Positions 26,413-34,818 of a stretch of DNA of 64,000 nucleotides are shown here, piece by piece. The stretch comes from Vibrio sp. AND4 (lineage in GTDB: Bacteria > Pseudomonadota > Gammaproteobacteria > Enterobacterales > Vibrionaceae). The stretch spans positions 434,001-498,000 of the forward strand of contig NZ_ABGR01000001.1 of assembly GCF_000171815.1 (NCBI RefSeq), in the 5' to 3' direction. How positions within the stretch are numbered: the first letter of the stretch is position 1; each line of letters opens with the position of its first letter. Under the pieces are notes generated by a model. The model was not told the origin of the DNA and did not search any database. It saw only the letters and a list, made by a program, of their open reading frames with translations. The position numbers and the translations under genes were made by a program.

Positions 26413-28527
26413 TTAGAACGTCACTTGGTAGTTTAGTGTGAAAGTGCGGCCGCGACCTTTGTACTGGTATAGCGCATCGCTGCCTCTGTACCAGTATTGA
26501 GCACGTTGACTCCAAGTTGTGTAGTAGTCTTCGTTGAGCAGGTTTTTTACACCGAAGCCGAGATTACCAATAGGCAGCTGGTAGTTACCTGTGAAATCAA
26601 CGACTGTGAAGCCATCGAGTTTTCGTTGGTCCGCATCTTTATAATCAAACATAGTTAGGCTTTGTAACTTAAGGCTGTAGTCATTGTCGAACCAACCAAC
26701 CCAAGCACCGGCTTTAGAAGTACTTGCTTCCATTGCTTTGTGATCTTCCCAGCCCGTTTTTGTCTCGGTTTCAGTGACCACATAGTGACCTAAAACACCA
26801 AGCTGTAGCATGTCTGTCGCCCAGTAGCTAAGTTGTGCTTCCGCGCCGTAGACCCGTTTAGGCTCTGCAAGTCCAGAAATTGATAAATCATCTTCGTACT
26901 GAACGGTCGCACTTGAGTGCGAGTAATAGAGTGCAGATTGGAGTGAGATAGCGTCAAGATCATTGCGGTAACCAATCTCATAGCTGTCAGTTTTGATTCC
27001 GTCGAGCTTAGAAGCGTCGACATCTTGAGTTGCGCTTTTACCGTAGTAACGATACAACTGAGGGATATCAAAACCTTGTGAGAAGTTTGCCCAAACCTGA
27101 GACGTAGGGTTTACATGATAAATGGTTCCTAGATTAAGCAAGCCTTCGGTGTAATCTGTCGAGCCTCCTGGTATAAAATCAGAACGAGAGATCGCTTGGA
27201 AATCAGACACATCGACGTCCATTCTTTGGAAGCGATAACCCGCCTGTAGTGACCAATCTTGTGTGATGCTGTAATCCACTTGCATGAAGCTGGCGATAGA
27301 TTGAGTATCGATGCCAGGGTAACGGCCTTGCATTTCACTGATGACGTGGACTAAACCACCACTCGCTTCAGTTGTCGCCTGATCGTAGATGGCTTTGTCG
27401 CTATCAAATTTATCAATGAAACCGTCAATACCATAGGTTAGGTTCCAAGAGTCAAAGGATTTACTCAATGCCACTTTCATGGCGAAGATATCAGTAGACT
27501 GGCGAGAAGAGTTTGTCGCGAGCTTGGATTTTCCATCTTCTGTATACGGCATAAAGGTATGATCTTCAGTGCGGTAAGACAGTTCGGCGATCAATTGTTG
27601 AGTGAAAAAGTTGTTGTTGCTGTACGCCGCACTCAGCATGACACGTTCGGTGCCTTGTTGGCGATCCGCTGAGTAACCTTCTCTGACATCGACAAACTGG
27701 AAGTTACCGTTGCCATCTTTTTCGAAATACAGGCCATAAGGGGTATCTTGTTGGCTATCGTAGTACTGCGCTAGTAAGTTTAGCTGTTGATCCTCAGCGA
27801 TATTAATTTGTAGGTTACCTAACAGGTCGATGGTTTCGTTAAACTGAGTCGAACCCTGGGTAATATCCGGAGTGACCATAGTACCATTGGCGTCAAAATA
27901 GCCTCGTGTTTTGGTATAAGCGACCGATGCGCGGCCCTGCACCTTTTCGTTACCGCCAGCTATAGACTGAGCCAGTTTGTAGTCGAAATCTTCGCTTGAT
28001 GAAAAGCCTGATGTTCCACTAACAAATGATTCTAATTCTACCTCTTCACCAGATGCTTTTTTGGTGATGATGTTGATAACGCCACCTGCGGAGCCAGCAC
28101 CATAAATCGATGTTGCACCAGACAGTACCTCAATGCGTTCGATGTTGAATGGGTCAATTGAATCTAACTGACGACTTAGTGAGCGTACAGACTGTAACGA
28201 TACGCCATCAATCATTACCATCAGGCTTCGACCGCGTAGGTTTTGTCCGGAGTGGGTACGACCACCGCTGCTTACATCGAGTGAGGGGATTGTTGCAGCA
28301 AGAATCTCATCTAGGCTTTTACCACCTCGGTATTCTTGCTCTATGGTTTGTGAGTCGATATACCAAACGGTTCCTGGAATATCACTGATCGCTTTTGGCA
28401 TTCGGTTTGAAACGACCACCATTTTCTCTTCACTGCTGTATTCTTCTGCTTGCACGGAGAATACAGTAGTCGTCGCGACTGCTAACGCGACAGCAGAAAG
28501 TGGGAAATGTATTTTTTTAACGTTCAT
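26413..28527 (-). CDS. iutA: TonB-dependent ferric aerobactin receptor
   Basis: 704 residues from the ATG at 28527. That start gives a clean signal peptide (MNVKKIHFPLSAVALAVATT, processed after VQA), whereas the longer frame from 28575 adds 16 polar residues. After the signal come a TonB box-like EKMVVVSNRM, the plug domain (GTVWYIDSQTIEQEYRGGKS, then SGATSIYGAGSAGGVINIITKK) and a 22-strand barrel ending in the terminal aromatic residue of TFTLNYQVTF. It imports ferric aerobactin across the outer membrane. It is the last gene of the iuc-iut group. A terminator follows. Confidence 0.92.
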   Translation of the reverse strand: MNVKKIHFPLSAVALAVATTTVFSVQAEEYSSEEKMVVVSNRMPKAISDIPGTVWYIDSQTIEQEYRGGKSLDEILAATIPSLDVSSGGRTHSGQNLRGRSLMVMIDGVSLQSVRSLSRQLDSIDPFNIERIEVLSGATSIYGAGSAGGVINIITKKASGEEVELESFVSGTSGFSSSEDFDYKLAQSIAGGNEKVQGRASVAYTKTRGYFDANGTMVTPDITQGSTQFNETIDLLGNLQINIAEDQQLNLLAQYYDSQQDTPYGLYFEKDGNGNFQFVDVREGYSADRQQGTERVMLSAAYSNNNFFTQQLIAELSYRTEDHTFMPYTEDGKSKLATNSSRQSTDIFAMKVALSKSFDSWNLTYGIDGFIDKFDSDKAIYDQATTEASGGLVHVISEMQGRYPGIDTQSIASFMQVDYSITQDWSLQAGYRFQRMDVDVSDFQAISRSDFIPGGSTDYTEGLLNLGTIYHVNPTSQVWANFSQGFDIPQLYRYYGKSATQDVDASKLDGIKTDSYEIGYRNDLDAISLQSALYYSHSSATVQYEDDLSISGLAEPKRVYGAEAQLSYWATDMLQLGVLGHYVVTETETKTGWEDHKAMEASTSKAGAWVGWFDNDYSLKLQSLTMFDYKDADQRKLDGFTVVDFTGNYQLPIGNLGFGVKNLLNEDYYTTWSQRAQYWYRGSDALYQYKGRGRTFTLNYQVTF

Positions 28528-28635
28528 TTTCTTCTTTATCTTTGTTGTTGTTGGCTCAACATGAGTTGTGTTCATGTGGTGGCTATGGTTATTACTTCGG
28601 TCTTAAGCCTTTGTCTCGAGCGCTCTCGCAGACAA

Positions 28636-28720
28636 CATTTTGTCTGAGAAAAAGCACTCTCTGAGAAAAACATTCTTTTCGAAAAAACATTCTCTTCGAA
28701 GAAGTGCCTCTGAGACAAAG
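28636..28720. repeat. Array of about five 17-bp degenerate units upstream of iutA
   Basis: Successive units end near 28653, 28670, 28687, 28704 and 28720. Most begin GCACTCT or CATTCT and each contains a mini-palindrome such as TCTGAGA, TTTTCGAAAA or TCTTCGAAGA followed by an A-rich end. They fill most of the 220-base iucD-iutA gap. Confidence 0.65.
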
Positions 28721-28747
28721 TGCTCAAATTGGTGATAAAAACATTGG

Positions 28748-30058
28748 CTAAATAGTGGTTTTTTCGCCATTCAGCGTCGGGCTCAGCCAGTCGATCATTC
28801 CCTGACCCGCATCAGTATCAAATAAGGTTTCACCAGCAAGACGATTAATGATCTTCGCACTACGCCACGCCATCAGGCTTAACTGTGGCTCGGCGATACC
28901 ATGACTGTGCATGCCTGCATTCACGGCGAAGATCTTGTTGGTTTGCTGGCCTTCCCATTTAAGTTCAAAGTTGGCATTCATCTGATAGCGGTTGTGCTCG
29001 TCCATATCAAGCAGAGGCAATAGTTCACGCAAAAATGTCGGGTAGGGAGCTTCAAATCCGGTTGCCAGAATGACGATGTCGGCCTGATGAGCTTCTAGAT
29101 GTTGGCTAAGAGCATTGCTGCCGGTAAGTTTAAAGCCTTGGGAATCTTGGCTGATATGTGTCAGCGTTCGATGAGGCAATAATTTGACCCACTTATCTTC
29201 TTTAAGCACATCAAATCTATGGTAGAGCTCCTGATAAATGGTCAGCAGAGCTTTTTGGGTAATGCCGTCCGAGGTGAGTTTCTGGTTGGTGATTTCGGTG
29301 CGCTTCACCGCAGGAGCCAAGTTAACAAAGGCATCAACATAGTCAGGGGTGAAGAACTCGTTTGTAAACGAAGCCTCATCCAGCGGCTGGAAGTTAGATC
29401 GACGTGATAACCAGTCGAGCGATTTCGGTTTGCCCCATTTACTTTGTAGCGCGTTGATAAAGATATCCGCACCACTTTGACCGCCACCGATGATCATCAC
29501 ACGCTTGTTAGTGAAATCCCTGTGACGAAGGCCAATTTCAGCCGCGTGGAAAACACGCTCACCGATGTAAGATTGAGCGCATTGGGGGATAAACGGCACC
29601 TTACCGGTACCGATACATAAGTTATCTGCTTGATATACCCCTTGGCTTGTATGCAGGTTGAATGTTTTACCTGTGTATTCGACCTGTTCAACTTGAGTAG
29701 AAAACTGAACATTATCCATTTGATGTGCAGCCCACGCCAAATAGTCGGAGAATTCATGACGGCTGATACACTGAAGTTCGGCCGACAGAAAACGATAAAA
29801 CTTCTTGGTTTTGACCAGATACGATAGGAACGAATAGGGATTCTCTGGGCTGATTGCCGTGACCAAATCTTTGAGAAACATGGTTTGCATGTTGGTGTTA
29901 TCCAGCAGTAAGCCGGGATGCCACGCAAACTGTTTTTTGCTTTCAAAAAAGCACGATTTAATCTGCGGCTTTTCATTTAATAGAGCAGCGACGCTAAGGT
30001 TAAATGGGCCTGCTCCAATACCTGCTAGATCGAGTTTGACGTTGTGAGTATGTTCCAT
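28748..30058 (-). CDS. iucD: L-lysine N6-monooxygenase (aerobactin biosynthesis)
   Basis: 436 residues. A flavin-binding start (LDLAGIGAGPFNLSVAALL), a second nucleotide-binding motif (VMIIGGGQSGADIFINAL, about residue 165) and a late ATGFE motif identify the IucD/SidA/PvdA family. It hydroxylates the epsilon-amino group of lysine using NADPH and oxygen, the first step of aerobactin assembly. The ATG has AGAGGAT upstream. It is separated from iucC by 76 bases and from iutA by 220 bases. Confidence 0.95.
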   Translation of the reverse strand: MEHTHNVKLDLAGIGAGPFNLSVAALLNEKPQIKSCFFESKKQFAWHPGLLLDNTNMQTMFLKDLVTAISPENPYSFLSYLVKTKKFYRFLSAELQCISRHEFSDYLAWAAHQMDNVQFSTQVEQVEYTGKTFNLHTSQGVYQADNLCIGTGKVPFIPQCAQSYIGERVFHAAEIGLRHRDFTNKRVMIIGGGQSGADIFINALQSKWGKPKSLDWLSRRSNFQPLDEASFTNEFFTPDYVDAFVNLAPAVKRTEITNQKLTSDGITQKALLTIYQELYHRFDVLKEDKWVKLLPHRTLTHISQDSQGFKLTGSNALSQHLEAHQADIVILATGFEAPYPTFLRELLPLLDMDEHNRYQMNANFELKWEGQQTNKIFAVNAGMHSHGIAEPQLSLMAWRSAKIINRLAGETLFDTDAGQGMIDWLSPTLNGEKTTI

Positions 30059-30134
30059 GATCGCAATCCTCTTATGGGGGTATTTATCCGGCTTAGCTAG
30101 CCGTTATTATTATTTTTGCGCTAAGCTAAATGCG

Positions 30135-31898
30135 TTAATTTTGTTGTTCCGCTTGCAGTGCTGTCACAAGCGGATTGTCGAGCATGTCGTCCATATCGGG
30201 TAACATTCTCGATGCGCTGGCATCGGTACTGTGGCGGAATTTGGCTAAGTTAAGGCCGATGCGCAGAATACGCGGTTTGAATAGATCAAATTTGTTAAAT
30301 CGGTGCTGATAGCTCGGGTTCTGCGCCATGTAGGTTCTGATTCGTTGGCCCAATAAGGCGTAAAACTGTGACTCCGATAAGCCGAGTTTGGCGACCAAAG
30401 GCGAAATAAAGCGCAGTGTGGTAACGAAGTGACCAGTTTGCAGATCGTGGATTATTAAGGCTTCTTCAAGGCGCACTGTTACTTCCTTTACGCTCGGTTC
30501 AAGTGAGTTCTGCTCTGGGTAATCGCTATCCACTAGACGCATATCACCCTGAAAATCTTTAAGTAGGATGCGTTTCGGCAGGTTGTTTTCCAACACCAGA
30601 GTGACGTTCTGCCCATGTGCGATAAGGGAGACACCGTACTTACACAACAGGTGGTAGTATGGAATGACGACGGCATCGAACATCTTGCTCAGCCATGCTT
30701 CAATAGAGACACCTGAACGTTTAATGTATTCAGCTATAAGCGGATTGCCTTGATTGTCACTTTCCATTAATGCGGCCATCAGAATTGCCTGTTCTCCCTG
30801 ATTGAGCTTGGAGGCGGCTGACTCACGCCAGATAACGCCCAGCAGTTCATGGTAGCGATAAGGTGCCTGCTCCAATAGCTGATAATCGGCCTGAGCGGCA
30901 AAGGCGGCGGCGGGTTCTTGAAGTACTTCAGCTTGTTTTTCTACGAGCAGTTCATCCGAACGAAATACAGATTCAATCCAGTCAGAGGCAATCGGTCCAG
31001 CAAGAATATAGCGGCCAGGAATACCTCGGTAGCATGAGGTATTCATGATGGTTAATGGCAACTTAATATCGTAGCTGTTAGGTCGTGTGACGTTGCTTAA
31101 CGTGCGCAGAGAGAGTTGCGGCAGAAAGAGGTCACCATACTCGCCGAGGTAGATCAGCTTCTTCTCGGCCATCTCACGGATAAACAGCAGTGAGAGTTTG
31201 TTGCTCCATTGCCAAGGGTGCACGGGGATATAGCTATAGTCAGCAATATCAACCCCATAGGAAGCAAGAATGTTATCCAAGGATTTACACTCTGATGTAT
31301 TCATTGACGAGCGAAGTAGTTCTTGCCAGCTGACGCTATCGTTTGTTGCGAGTTGCAGAATTGAATGTTCTACTGCTACCCAGCCTAATTGGAAAGCGCG
31401 TTCAGATTCTGGTGCGTAGCGCTTGAGGTCGTCACTGCTCCAGCCACGTCGACCTTTGTTAAAGGCAAATTTAGGGTGGCCGTCGAAGTAGGTCTGTTGC
31501 TGCTCGCAAGGGAGCTGCGCTAAATCACTTGCGGTGAGCGACTCTTTTCGTAGCATCAGCTTGCAGTCACCGAGCAGGGTCGCATTCAGGTCTTCCAAGT
31601 GCTCTGCGAATGCGTCATCTGTCATGGCGAGTAGAGACTGTAAATCGCGCATCAGCAGGGCGGCTGAAACGGCCTGTTGAGGGTGGCGGACAATGGAGCC
31701 GGGCTCAATCAACACCTGCCCCCAAATGTTTTCATGACCTTGAAATTGATAGCTGACTTGATCAGCGAGTTTTAGAGTATAACCCTCGGCATCTTGCTCG
31801 AAACGAAACGCTTGTTCATAGGCAAATTCGCTGATGATCTTGGCGACCATTTTCTGGTTAGCTGACGGCCAATATTTATGTAACGCTATCTGTTCCAT
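30135..31898 (-). CDS. iucC: Aerobactin synthase IucC
   Basis: 587 residues. NIS synthetase family (IucA/IucC): HPKFAFNKGRRGWS, HPWQW near the middle, the TSCYRGIPGRYILAGPI segment and the ATP-binding-type loop HGQNVTLVLENNLPKRILLKDFQGDMR, with a ferric-reductase-like C-terminal part. It condenses the second acetyl-hydroxylysine onto citrate. ATG 31898 shares its A with the TAA stop of iucB (TAATG), and GGAGAAG precedes it, so translation is coupled. An in-frame GTG six bases upstream is less likely. Confidence 0.95.
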   Translation of the reverse strand: MEQIALHKYWPSANQKMVAKIISEFAYEQAFRFEQDAEGYTLKLADQVSYQFQGHENIWGQVLIEPGSIVRHPQQAVSAALLMRDLQSLLAMTDDAFAEHLEDLNATLLGDCKLMLRKESLTASDLAQLPCEQQQTYFDGHPKFAFNKGRRGWSSDDLKRYAPESERAFQLGWVAVEHSILQLATNDSVSWQELLRSSMNTSECKSLDNILASYGVDIADYSYIPVHPWQWSNKLSLLFIREMAEKKLIYLGEYGDLFLPQLSLRTLSNVTRPNSYDIKLPLTIMNTSCYRGIPGRYILAGPIASDWIESVFRSDELLVEKQAEVLQEPAAAFAAQADYQLLEQAPYRYHELLGVIWRESAASKLNQGEQAILMAALMESDNQGNPLIAEYIKRSGVSIEAWLSKMFDAVVIPYYHLLCKYGVSLIAHGQNVTLVLENNLPKRILLKDFQGDMRLVDSDYPEQNSLEPSVKEVTVRLEEALIIHDLQTGHFVTTLRFISPLVAKLGLSESQFYALLGQRIRTYMAQNPSYQHRFNKFDLFKPRILRIGLNLAKFRHSTDASASRMLPDMDDMLDNPLVTALQAEQQN

Positions 31899-32815
31899 TA
31901 CCACTTCTCCGAAAAGAAACGGTCGCGAGTCATCATGAGCAAAGCGGAACGTTTGTGTGGGAAGTTAAACTCAAAACACTTTTGATAGCCGAAGGGCAGG
32001 ATACGATCAAACAAGCGTTGATTATCCGACCTAGGTTCGAGCACGATGCGCTCAGTTCGCATGTCATCGATGAACAGATAATGGCTGATCCCTTTCATCC
32101 AAGCATTAAAGAATTTAGGGCCACGGAACGTTTGTTCACCGACAAGAAGATGAATGCCTCGATCAAAGTCTTGCACGTCGAAGTAAGGGCTGAGTCGGTC
32201 CTCGGCTACCCAGTAGGCTTCTACATAACCAAAAGGCTGGCCATTAAACTCACCAATCAGCGGAATAATATGAGGGTCTGCTGTACGTTGTTGAAGGAAC
32301 TCTGCCAGCTGTTCCTCACTCCATGCCTGTTCCCAAAAATAAGCGACGCGTGGGTCGTTCATCCAACGAGTAAATTGAGCCAGATCCTTGTCGATATCGA
32401 CGGTACGGAAGCTTACTTCCAACTCAGCATCAATGTCATATCTATGATAAACGCATCCTTCGGGCTTTGACGGCCTTAAAGGGTGATGTTGGTATTGGTC
32501 GTTCGACTGAACTAAACGCTTTGGGAAATGGGATGACGTCTTGTGGCGATGCCAAAACAGCGGTAACTGATAAAAACAGCTGCGATAAAGCTCGCCGTTG
32601 ATAATTGGAAGTTCTTGATTGAGTCGTTGCGCTATTTGTGAGTCGTCGTATGTTAAAGTGACGGACACTAAAGCTTTGTGCAGATTGAACACTTGGTCAA
32701 GTTCGTTAACCAATGTCTCGAATACACTTGAGTGCTCAAGGTCAATGATCTGGACGGTCACACGTACGCAAGGTGTAGGGGTGTCTTGATAAATAAGGGT
32801 CTTAAAATCAGGCAT
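31898..32815 (-). CDS. iucB: N6-hydroxylysine acetyltransferase
   Basis: 305 residues from the ATG at 32815, close to the 315 of E. coli IucB. A longer frame starts at 32944 but would overlap iucA by 137 bases. The chosen start overlaps iucA by eight bases. The C-terminal half is a GNAT-type acetyltransferase of the IucB/AlcB family (FTRWMNDPRVAYFWEQ, then EAYWVAEDRLSPYFD and the LVGEQTFRGPKFFNAWMKG region). It acetylates N6-hydroxylysine before condensation with citrate. Confidence 0.95.
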   Translation of the reverse strand: MPDFKTLIYQDTPTPCVRVTVQIIDLEHSSVFETLVNELDQVFNLHKALVSVTLTYDDSQIAQRLNQELPIINGELYRSCFYQLPLFWHRHKTSSHFPKRLVQSNDQYQHHPLRPSKPEGCVYHRYDIDAELEVSFRTVDIDKDLAQFTRWMNDPRVAYFWEQAWSEEQLAEFLQQRTADPHIIPLIGEFNGQPFGYVEAYWVAEDRLSPYFDVQDFDRGIHLLVGEQTFRGPKFFNAWMKGISHYLFIDDMRTERIVLEPRSDNQRLFDRILPFGYQKCFEFNFPHKRSALLMMTRDRFFSEKW

Positions 32816-34601
32816 TGGTGGCTTCCTTGACGCGAACGAGAGGATTAGGCAAGTCAAAATAAATGACTGCCGGGTCGGGAATTGAATTCTCGTTAAAGTT
32901 CTGCAAATAACAGAAGAAGTTACCTTTGCAACACAATGACTCACTGTTCAGAACATAGCTCAGACAGCGATCATCATTGACACCGCTTTGTAGCAGGGCA
33001 TCGAGTTTATCGTGGAGGATTGCGATAAGTTGTGACTCTTGCACGTCAAGGTTGGCACAGATTGCTGAGATAAGGTTAAAGGTAGAATTGATGATCAGGT
33101 AGTAAGCAAAGTAGCGCTCAACTTTGCCTTGGTTCCAGTAGTTTTCTAACGCCTCTTTCTCATCGCCAAGTAGGTTGCCAAAGCGTTGCATCGCAAGATC
33201 GGTATATCCGGTTCCCTGACAGTCTCTATAGTACATTCCAACAGGAAAACCTTGCTCAAGTTGCATCACAATATTCTGCTGATGGGCGAGGAAAACAATG
33301 CCGAAGTTCGCCTGTAAATGGAAGAGGGAAACGACACCATGAGTACAGTAAGCATCAAACCATTGCATCGCGGCTTGCTTATGTGGCAGTTGGTTTTGCT
33401 CTGCGTAATGGCGAATGCGTTCAGCAACTAAGCTAGACCCTCCATAAGGGTTTGACTGAGTTAATGTCGCAAGAACGACGGCTTCCTGTTCGGGTTTATC
33501 TTCAAGGGGATTTTCTCTGAACGCCACAAGACTCTCATCAATGATATTGCCTTGGCGATCTTTCAGGCCGATATACGCGGGTTCTTGCATTAGCTGGAAA
33601 CCAGAGCTTTTACCAAGCTGTTGAGCAAGAACGTCCTGTTGAAACAAGTCATTGAGACGAGTGCCGCGAATGACTTCTTTAAGCGATAGGTTACGAATTG
33701 AGTTGGTCAGTTTTACACTTAGGGAGAACTTCAGCATATAAGGCAATGAAGGTGCGTAAAGCGAACGGGTTGAAGAAGTTGGGTACCAGTTGACACCGAT
33801 TTGGCCAAGGTTTTTCAGCTGGCCAGCCTTAAGGTACTCCTCAATTGACGGGTTACTTGCCATTACGCTCCATTGCCAAGGGTGAACGGGCAGCAGAGTC
33901 TTGCCTTGCGTACTAGCTTCCGTTAACGCTTGTTGCAGCATTGGCTCATGAGCGACCAACTCTGACAGTCGCTGTTGGCATGAGATGCCAGCGGAGCTGC
34001 CCTGAGCAATAAGCAGGCTATCAACGCTTAGCCAGTAGAGTTGGAACTGCCCCCCAAGCTCTGGTGAATACACTCTGGCATCCTCAAGGCTAAACTGTTC
34101 ACGACTTTTCGGTGCAGGGTGGAATGAATGACCGATGAGTAAACCTTGTTCTGCAGTTTTGAAGTCCAATTTGTCGGTAAAGAGACGATTTTTATACGGG
34201 GAATGTTGAATACCTTGACTGGTGTTGTGCTGACTCTCCAGCACTCGAGCCTTGAAGATCTGTTTTTGGTCTTCACTGATGAATCCAACAATCGCAGGTT
34301 CTGACACGATTAATTCGATAAGTTGGTGTACTGATAAAGTCGTTACCGTGTCACTACTTAGTAATAGGGCAGGTAGTTGGTATTCGTGACTGCCCAATTG
34401 TGAGGCATAGCTAAGCGGTATGTGAATGCTTCGTCCACCTGATAGTGGCAACTGATAAGTACAGCCCTGCGGACTTGATTCTATTTGAACGGTACGACTT
34501 TCTCGCGCGAGAGAGTTAAGAAAACAAGCCAAGGCTGGGTCATTGGTGTTGATATTATGGCTTGAGTTTTTTAGGTTGAGCAGATCGTTTTTACGATTCA
34601 T
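32808..34601 (-). CDS. iucA: N2-citryl-N6-acetyl-N6-hydroxylysine synthase (IucA)
   Basis: 597 residues. NIS synthetase with GHSFHPAPKSREQF, LLPVHPWQWSVMAS, the TSSTRSLYAP loop, KLTNSIRNLSLKEV and the catalytic-type region LAHQQNIVMQLEQGFPVGMYYRDCQG. It joins citrate to the first acetyl-hydroxylysine. It is the first gene of the iucABCD-iutA run. A Fur-box-like site lies about 50 bases upstream. Confidence 0.95.
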   Translation of the reverse strand: MNRKNDLLNLKNSSHNINTNDPALACFLNSLARESRTVQIESSPQGCTYQLPLSGGRSIHIPLSYASQLGSHEYQLPALLLSSDTVTTLSVHQLIELIVSEPAIVGFISEDQKQIFKARVLESQHNTSQGIQHSPYKNRLFTDKLDFKTAEQGLLIGHSFHPAPKSREQFSLEDARVYSPELGGQFQLYWLSVDSLLIAQGSSAGISCQQRLSELVAHEPMLQQALTEASTQGKTLLPVHPWQWSVMASNPSIEEYLKAGQLKNLGQIGVNWYPTSSTRSLYAPSLPYMLKFSLSVKLTNSIRNLSLKEVIRGTRLNDLFQQDVLAQQLGKSSGFQLMQEPAYIGLKDRQGNIIDESLVAFRENPLEDKPEQEAVVLATLTQSNPYGGSSLVAERIRHYAEQNQLPHKQAAMQWFDAYCTHGVVSLFHLQANFGIVFLAHQQNIVMQLEQGFPVGMYYRDCQGTGYTDLAMQRFGNLLGDEKEALENYWNQGKVERYFAYYLIINSTFNLISAICANLDVQESQLIAILHDKLDALLQSGVNDDRCLSYVLNSESLCCKGNFFCYLQNFNENSIPDPAVIYFDLPNPLVRVKEATNA

Positions 34602-34641
34602 TTTTCTTTCTCAAATCATTGTTAATTAAACTGACAGTAAG

Positions 34642-34670
34642 AATGCTACTTATTATCATTTGTGTTATCA
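34642..34670 (-). promoter_or_regulatory. Fur-box-like site upstream of iucA
   Basis: The minus strand reads GATAACACAAATGATAATAA then GTAGCATT. It matches the GATAATGATAATCATTATC-type consensus imperfectly but is placed correctly for iron repression of iucA. Confidence 0.65.
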
Positions 34671-34754
34671 ACTTGTTTTTAGTCATTTGTTAAAAATGTC
34701 AACAATGATCGCAAATATCGGTTTTATATGTAAATTTTACGGTATGTCGGTTTA

Positions 34755-34780
34755 ATGGAGGTCTGGATTTAGACCTCCAT
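34755..34780. terminator. Inverted repeat after the FhuB-type gene
   Basis: A perfect 10-bp stem (ATGGAGGTCT with AGACCTCCAT) around GGATTT. There is no T tract on the minus strand, so it may be an inefficient terminator or processing hairpin between the importer operon and iucA. Confidence 0.6.
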
Positions 34781-34818
34781 ATAAAAGAAATTTGAGGGTT
34801 TTATGGCGGTATTTGTGG

